This document shows, in pieces, positions 59,770 to 64,000 of a stretch of DNA of 64,000 nt. The DNA comes from Siphonodentalium dalli (taxonomy: Eukaryota; Mollusca; Scaphopoda; Gadilida; Siphonodentaliidae). The stretch is from contig CP136064.1 in the NCBI GenBank assembly GCA_032622095.1, positions 257,529,863 to 257,593,862 on the forward strand. The letters run 5' to 3'. The position numbers and the translations under genes are program-made. The notes under the pieces are model-generated. The model was given only the letters and a program-made list of their open reading frames with translations, did not search any database and was not told the DNA's origin. The number at the start of each line of letters is the position of its first letter. Position 1 is the first letter of the stretch.

Positions 59770-62700
59770 TTATTATTATTATACTACAGTATTTTTCAAC
59801 GCCCTAATATCTGAAAGTATTAGGATTAGAAAACTCAAGATTGGTAAGTATATTGGGGTAAATGAGTTTTATGCCTTTGGCTTATAACGAATATTGTCTG
59901 CATTTATCCCACGGAGTTATCTCCCTTTATATAAAACAATGTGATTTTATTATCTCGGAAATTATAAGGAGCAGAGCATCGAAAATTGGACCGTATGCAC
60001 ACCTCGATATGCCCTACTGACCACGGGCATCAAAACTTGTGTCCGCGCTTTTCCTGAGGAGTTACCGCCCATAAATAGGCAAACCTCTATTTGATTTACT
60101 ATGCTGTACTCTCGTAGCATTCCAGATAACTGCATTTAGTTTTCACAGTCGTGTTGATCGTTGTCAGTTTAGTCCGAGAAACAAAATTGGACAGGGTCGG
60201 CCATATATTTTGATGCTGGGGTGGGGGCAAAATTTTCGAAAAAAAAAGTTTTGATCGACATTCATCTATTTAAGTATGTGGATTCCCTGCACGAAAACAA
60301 ACCCACACCGGAAAGGATTTTTGAAATCCGAGAAGAAATGCAAGAGTTACGGGCCCTCAAAGTTTGAAATTTGGGCCCATGTGCTTGATAACACATCTCC
60401 TCCGAAGATGTCGAAGTTTGGATGTCATCTGATACGCCAACGTGTGCGGACGAAAGAGGGCACGCGGTGGGCCAAATTTTGCCAGTGTCTGTTCAGTATT
60501 GTGGGTCTGGGGAGGGGTGGTCCGTGGTACCAATTTTTAATTCTTCTCCGAATCAGATGAAACTTGGAATATAACATCTGCAACATCAGCCGATCTAGAA
60601 ACTGAAAACATTTCGAAAATCCATCGAAAAATGAAAGAATTGCGGGCCCTCAAACTTTGCAATTTTGGGCCCATGTGCTTGATAACACATCTCCTCCGAA
60701 GATATCGAACATAGGATGTCATCTGATACGCCAATGTGTGCGAACTGAAGAGGGCACGCGGCTGGCCAAATTTTGCCAGCGTCGGTTCATTATTGTGGGT
60801 CTGGGGAGGGGTGGTCCGTGGTACCAATTTTTAATTATTCTCGGAATCAGATGAAACTTGGAATATAACATCTGCACCATCAGCCGATCTAGAAACTGGA
60901 AGAATTTCGAAAATTCATCGAAAACTAAAAGAATCGCGGGCCCTCAAACTTTGCAATTTTGGGCCCATGTGCTTGATAACACATCTCCGAAGATATCGAA
61001 CATAGGATGTCATCTGATACAAAAATGCGTACGGACTGAAGACGGCACGCGGTGGGCCAAATTTTGCCAGTGTCGGTTCGGTATTGTGGGTCTGGGGAGG
61101 GGTGGTCAGTGGTACCAATTTTTAATTCTTTTCCGAATCAGATGAAACTTAGAATATAACATCTGCAACATCAGCCGATCTCGAAGCTGAAAACAGATCG
61201 TAAATACGTTGGGAAATGGCGGAGATTTTGGCCGTCCAATTTTGAATTTGGGCCCATATGCTTTCCAATAATCAAAGTGTTATCCGTCTCCAAATCAGAT
61301 GAAATTTATACTATGCAATCTATGTTAGCGACAGATCGCAAAACTGAAAATAATTTTAAAATCCGTTGGAAACTAACGGAGTTACGGGCCCTCAAACTTC
61401 GCATTTTGTGCCAGGGTTGATGTTTTCCCAATCCCGTCACCCAATTTCGAGGCAGGGGTGGGGTCGCGTCCACACACTTGAGATCAACCTACACATGTTA
61501 GGACAACATATACTCACCATACTTCATATTTTCCGTCCCTAAACTGCGATTCTTTCCACTCATGATTTTCCCTATTATTATACTTCCATGGTGTAACCAA
61601 GGAAGTATATTGTTTTTGTACTCGTGCCGTTTTCCGTTTATTTGGAAATACTCAGAAACTAATGACAGTAGGAACGTGAAATCTCTAGCGATTGTAGGCA
61701 TTCAATGTCTACTAAAAATAAAGGTATCCGCATGTTGGTCCAATATCTTTTAACAGAGTTATTGGCCTTTTTCGATTATTTTTCATTATTATTATTATTA
61801 TACTACAGTATTTTTCAACGCCCTAATATCTGAAAGTATTAGGATTAGAAAACTCAAGATTGGTAAGTATATTGGGGTAAATGAGTTTTATGCCTTTGGC
61901 TTATAACGAATATTGTCTGCATTTATCCCACGGAGTTATCTCCCTTTATATAAAACAATGTGATTTTATTATCTCGGAAATTATAAGGAGCAGAGCATCG
62001 AAAATTGGACCGTATGCACACCTCGATATGCCCTACTGACCACGGGCATCAAAACTTGTGTCCGCGCTTTTCCTGAGGAGTTACCGCCCATAAATAGGCA
62101 AACCTCTATTTGATTTACTATGCTGTACTCTCGTAGCATTCCAGATAACTGCATTTAGTTTTCACAGTCGTGTTGATCGTTGTCAGTTTAGTCCGAGAAA
62201 CAAAATTGGACAGGGTCGGCCATATATTTTGATGCTGGGGTTGGGGCAAAATTTTCGAAAAAAAAAGTTTTGATCGACATTCATCTATTTAAGTATGTGG
62301 ATTCCCTGCACGAAAACAAACCCACACCGGAAAGGATTTTTGAAATCCGAGAAGAAATGCAAGAGTTACGGGCCCTCAAAGTTTGAAATTTGGGCCCATG
62401 TGCTTGATAACACATCTCCTCCGAAGATGTCGAAGTTTGGATGTCATCTGATACGCCAACGTGTGCGGACGAAAGAGGGCACGCGGTGGGCCAAATTTTG
62501 CCAGTGTCTGTTCAGTATTGTGGGTCTGGGGAGGGGTGGTCCGTGGTACCAATTTTTAATTCTTCTCCGAATCAGATGAAACTTGGAATATAACATCTGC
62601 AACATCAGCCGATCTAGAAACTGAAAACATTTCGAAAATCCATCGAAAAATGAAAGAATTGCGGGCCCTCAAACTTTGCAATTTTGGGCCCATGTGCTTG

Positions 62701-64000
62701 ATAACACATCTCCTCCGAAGATATCGAACATAGGATGTCATCTGATACGCCAATGTGTGCGGACTGAAGAGGGCACGCGGCTGGCCAAATTTTGCCAGCG
62801 TCGGTTCATTATTGTGGGTCTGGGGAGGGGTGGTCCGTGGTACCAATTTTTAATTATTCTCGGAATCAGATGAAACTTGGAATATAACATCTGCACCATC
62901 AGCCGATCTAGAAACTGGAAGAATTTCGAAAATTTATCGAAAACTAAAAGAATCGCGGGCCCTCAAACTTTGCAATTTTGGGCCCATGTGCTTGATAACA
63001 CATCTCCGAAGATATCGAACATAGGATGTCATCTGATACAAAAATGCGTACGGACTGAAGACGGCACGCGGTGGGCCAAATTTTGCCAGTGTCGGTTCGG
63101 TATTGTGGGTCTGGGGAGGGGTGGTCAGTGGTACCAATTTTTAATTCTTTTCCGAATCAGATGAAACTTAGAATATAACATCTGCAACATCAGCCGATCT
63201 CGAAGCTGAAAACAGATCGTAAATACGTTGGGAAATGGCGGAGATTTTGGCCGTCCAATTTTGAATTTGGGCCCATATGCTTTCCAATAATCAAAGTGTT
63301 ATCCGTCTCCAAATCAGATGAAATTTATACTATGCAATCTATGTTAGCGACAGATCGCAAAACTGAAAATAATTTTAAAATCCGTTGGAAACTAACGGAG
63401 TTACGGGCCCTCAAACTTCGCATTTTGTGCCAGGGTTGATGTTTTCCCAATCCCGTCACCCAATTTCGAGGCAGGGGTGGGGTCGCGTCCACACACTTGA
63501 GATCAACCTACACATGTTAGGACAACATATACTCACCATACTTCATATTTTCCGTCCCTAAACTGCGATTCTTTCCACTCATGATTTTCCCTATTATTAT
63601 ACTTCCATGGTGTAACCAAGGAAGTATATTGTTTTTGTACTCGTGCCGTTTTCCGTTTATTTGGAAATACTCAGAAACTAATGACAGTAGGAACGTGAAA
63701 TCTCTAGCGATTGTAGGCATTCAATGTCTACTAAAAATAAAGGTATCCGCATGTTGGTCCAATATCTTTTAACAGAGTTATTGGCCTTTTTCGATTATTT
63801 TTCATTATTATTATTATTATACTACAGTATTTTTCAACGCCCTAATATCTGAAAGTATTAGGATTAGAAAACTCAAGATTGGTAAGTATATTGGGGTAAA
63901 TGAGTTTTATGCCTTTGGCTTATAACGAATATTGTCTGCATTTATCCCACGGAGTTATCTCCCTTTATATAAAACAATGTGATTTTATTATCTCGGAAAT
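59770..64000 (+). repeat. A3 tandem array, 2019-bp units, running off the window
   Basis: It starts mid-unit at (TTA)n-TACTACAGTATT. Unit starts lie at 61578 and 63597 (2019 bp). It is related to A1 and A2 throughout but clearly diverged. The extra length is one more 294-bp submodule: CTCC..CCGAAGAT(G/A)TCGAA recurs at 60397, 60691 and 60985, against two such positions in A1. The two visible periods are nearly identical. No 3' end lies inside the window. Confidence 0.9.

Noticed and set aside
4540-63772. Dozens of identical or near-identical frames (63, 124, 71, 93, 66, 101, 82 codons) repeated across the arrays as a gene family
   Set aside because: They recur at exactly the unit period, overlap on both strands, contain no recognisable domain, and are as conserved as the surrounding non-coding unit DNA.
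4258-64000. Arrays as pure assembly duplication artefacts
   Set aside because: Array-specific variants, array-specific periods (1731, 1734, 1383, 1247, 2019) and insertions unique to single units argue for real repeats. Exact unit counts remain uncertain without long reads.

Overview
This window looks like nuclear DNA from an invertebrate animal, most likely a lophotrochozoan such as a mollusc. The reasons are indirect: AT-rich intergenic sequence, no bacterial-style gene packing, a tRNA-headed SINE with an (AATC)n tail, and repeat vocabulary that resembles mollusc mobile DNA as I remember it. I recognise no conserved host gene, rRNA gene or intact tRNA gene. Nearly all of the window is mobile DNA. 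Most open reading frames here recur in every repeat unit and overlap on both strands, so I do not treat them as genes.

The main content is a clan of large, apparently non-autonomous Helitron-like elements (HLEs), all pointing to the right. Their shared plan has four parts. (1) A 5' terminus TTATACTTCC opens a 12-13 bp palindrome. (2) A region containing that 5' end is usually repeated in tandem (units of 1247, 1383, 1731-1734 or 2019 bp). (3) A non-repeated 3' 'cargo' segment follows. (4) The 3' end consists of the inverse of the 5' motif (..GGAAGTAT), a hairpin, and CTAG, followed by T. Three families are told apart by the bases beside the core motif. Family A reads ATACTTCCATGGT, family B ATACTTCCATTTT and family C ATACTTCCATAT. 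Copies of each family carry the matching inverse at their own 3' end. No Rep/helicase coding sequence was seen.

Layout: 1-2128 sequence without a recognised gene; 2129-4245 B-family copies with an internal minisatellite; 4258-15287 A1 element (about 4.5 units of 1731 bp, cargo, tRNA-like repeats, SINE, 3' end); 15288-21377 a second A1 array, with a hAT-type element at 20401-21282; 21378-33514 an inserted block made of a C-family element (21378-28990, itself hit by a canonical Helitron and two small TIR elements) and a B-family dimer (28991-33514); 33515-35248 the A1 array resumes; 35249-43672 a second C-family insertion; 43673-50985 the A1 array resumes again and ends in a second copy of the same cargo and 3' end; 50986-59769 a diverged A2 array with its own cargo and 3' end; 59770-64000 an A3 array (2019-bp unit) running off the window.

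The two large insertions lie exactly inside the (ATT)n tract of an A-family unit. Joining 21377 to 33515, or 35248 to 43673, restores the six-repeat ATT tract of intact units. The three separated A1 stretches also share array-specific base variants that the 4258-12084 array lacks, which supports a single original array split by later insertions. The window is best read as a nested, repeatedly used landing site for rolling-circle-type transposons whose 5' ends have been amplified into satellite-like arrays.
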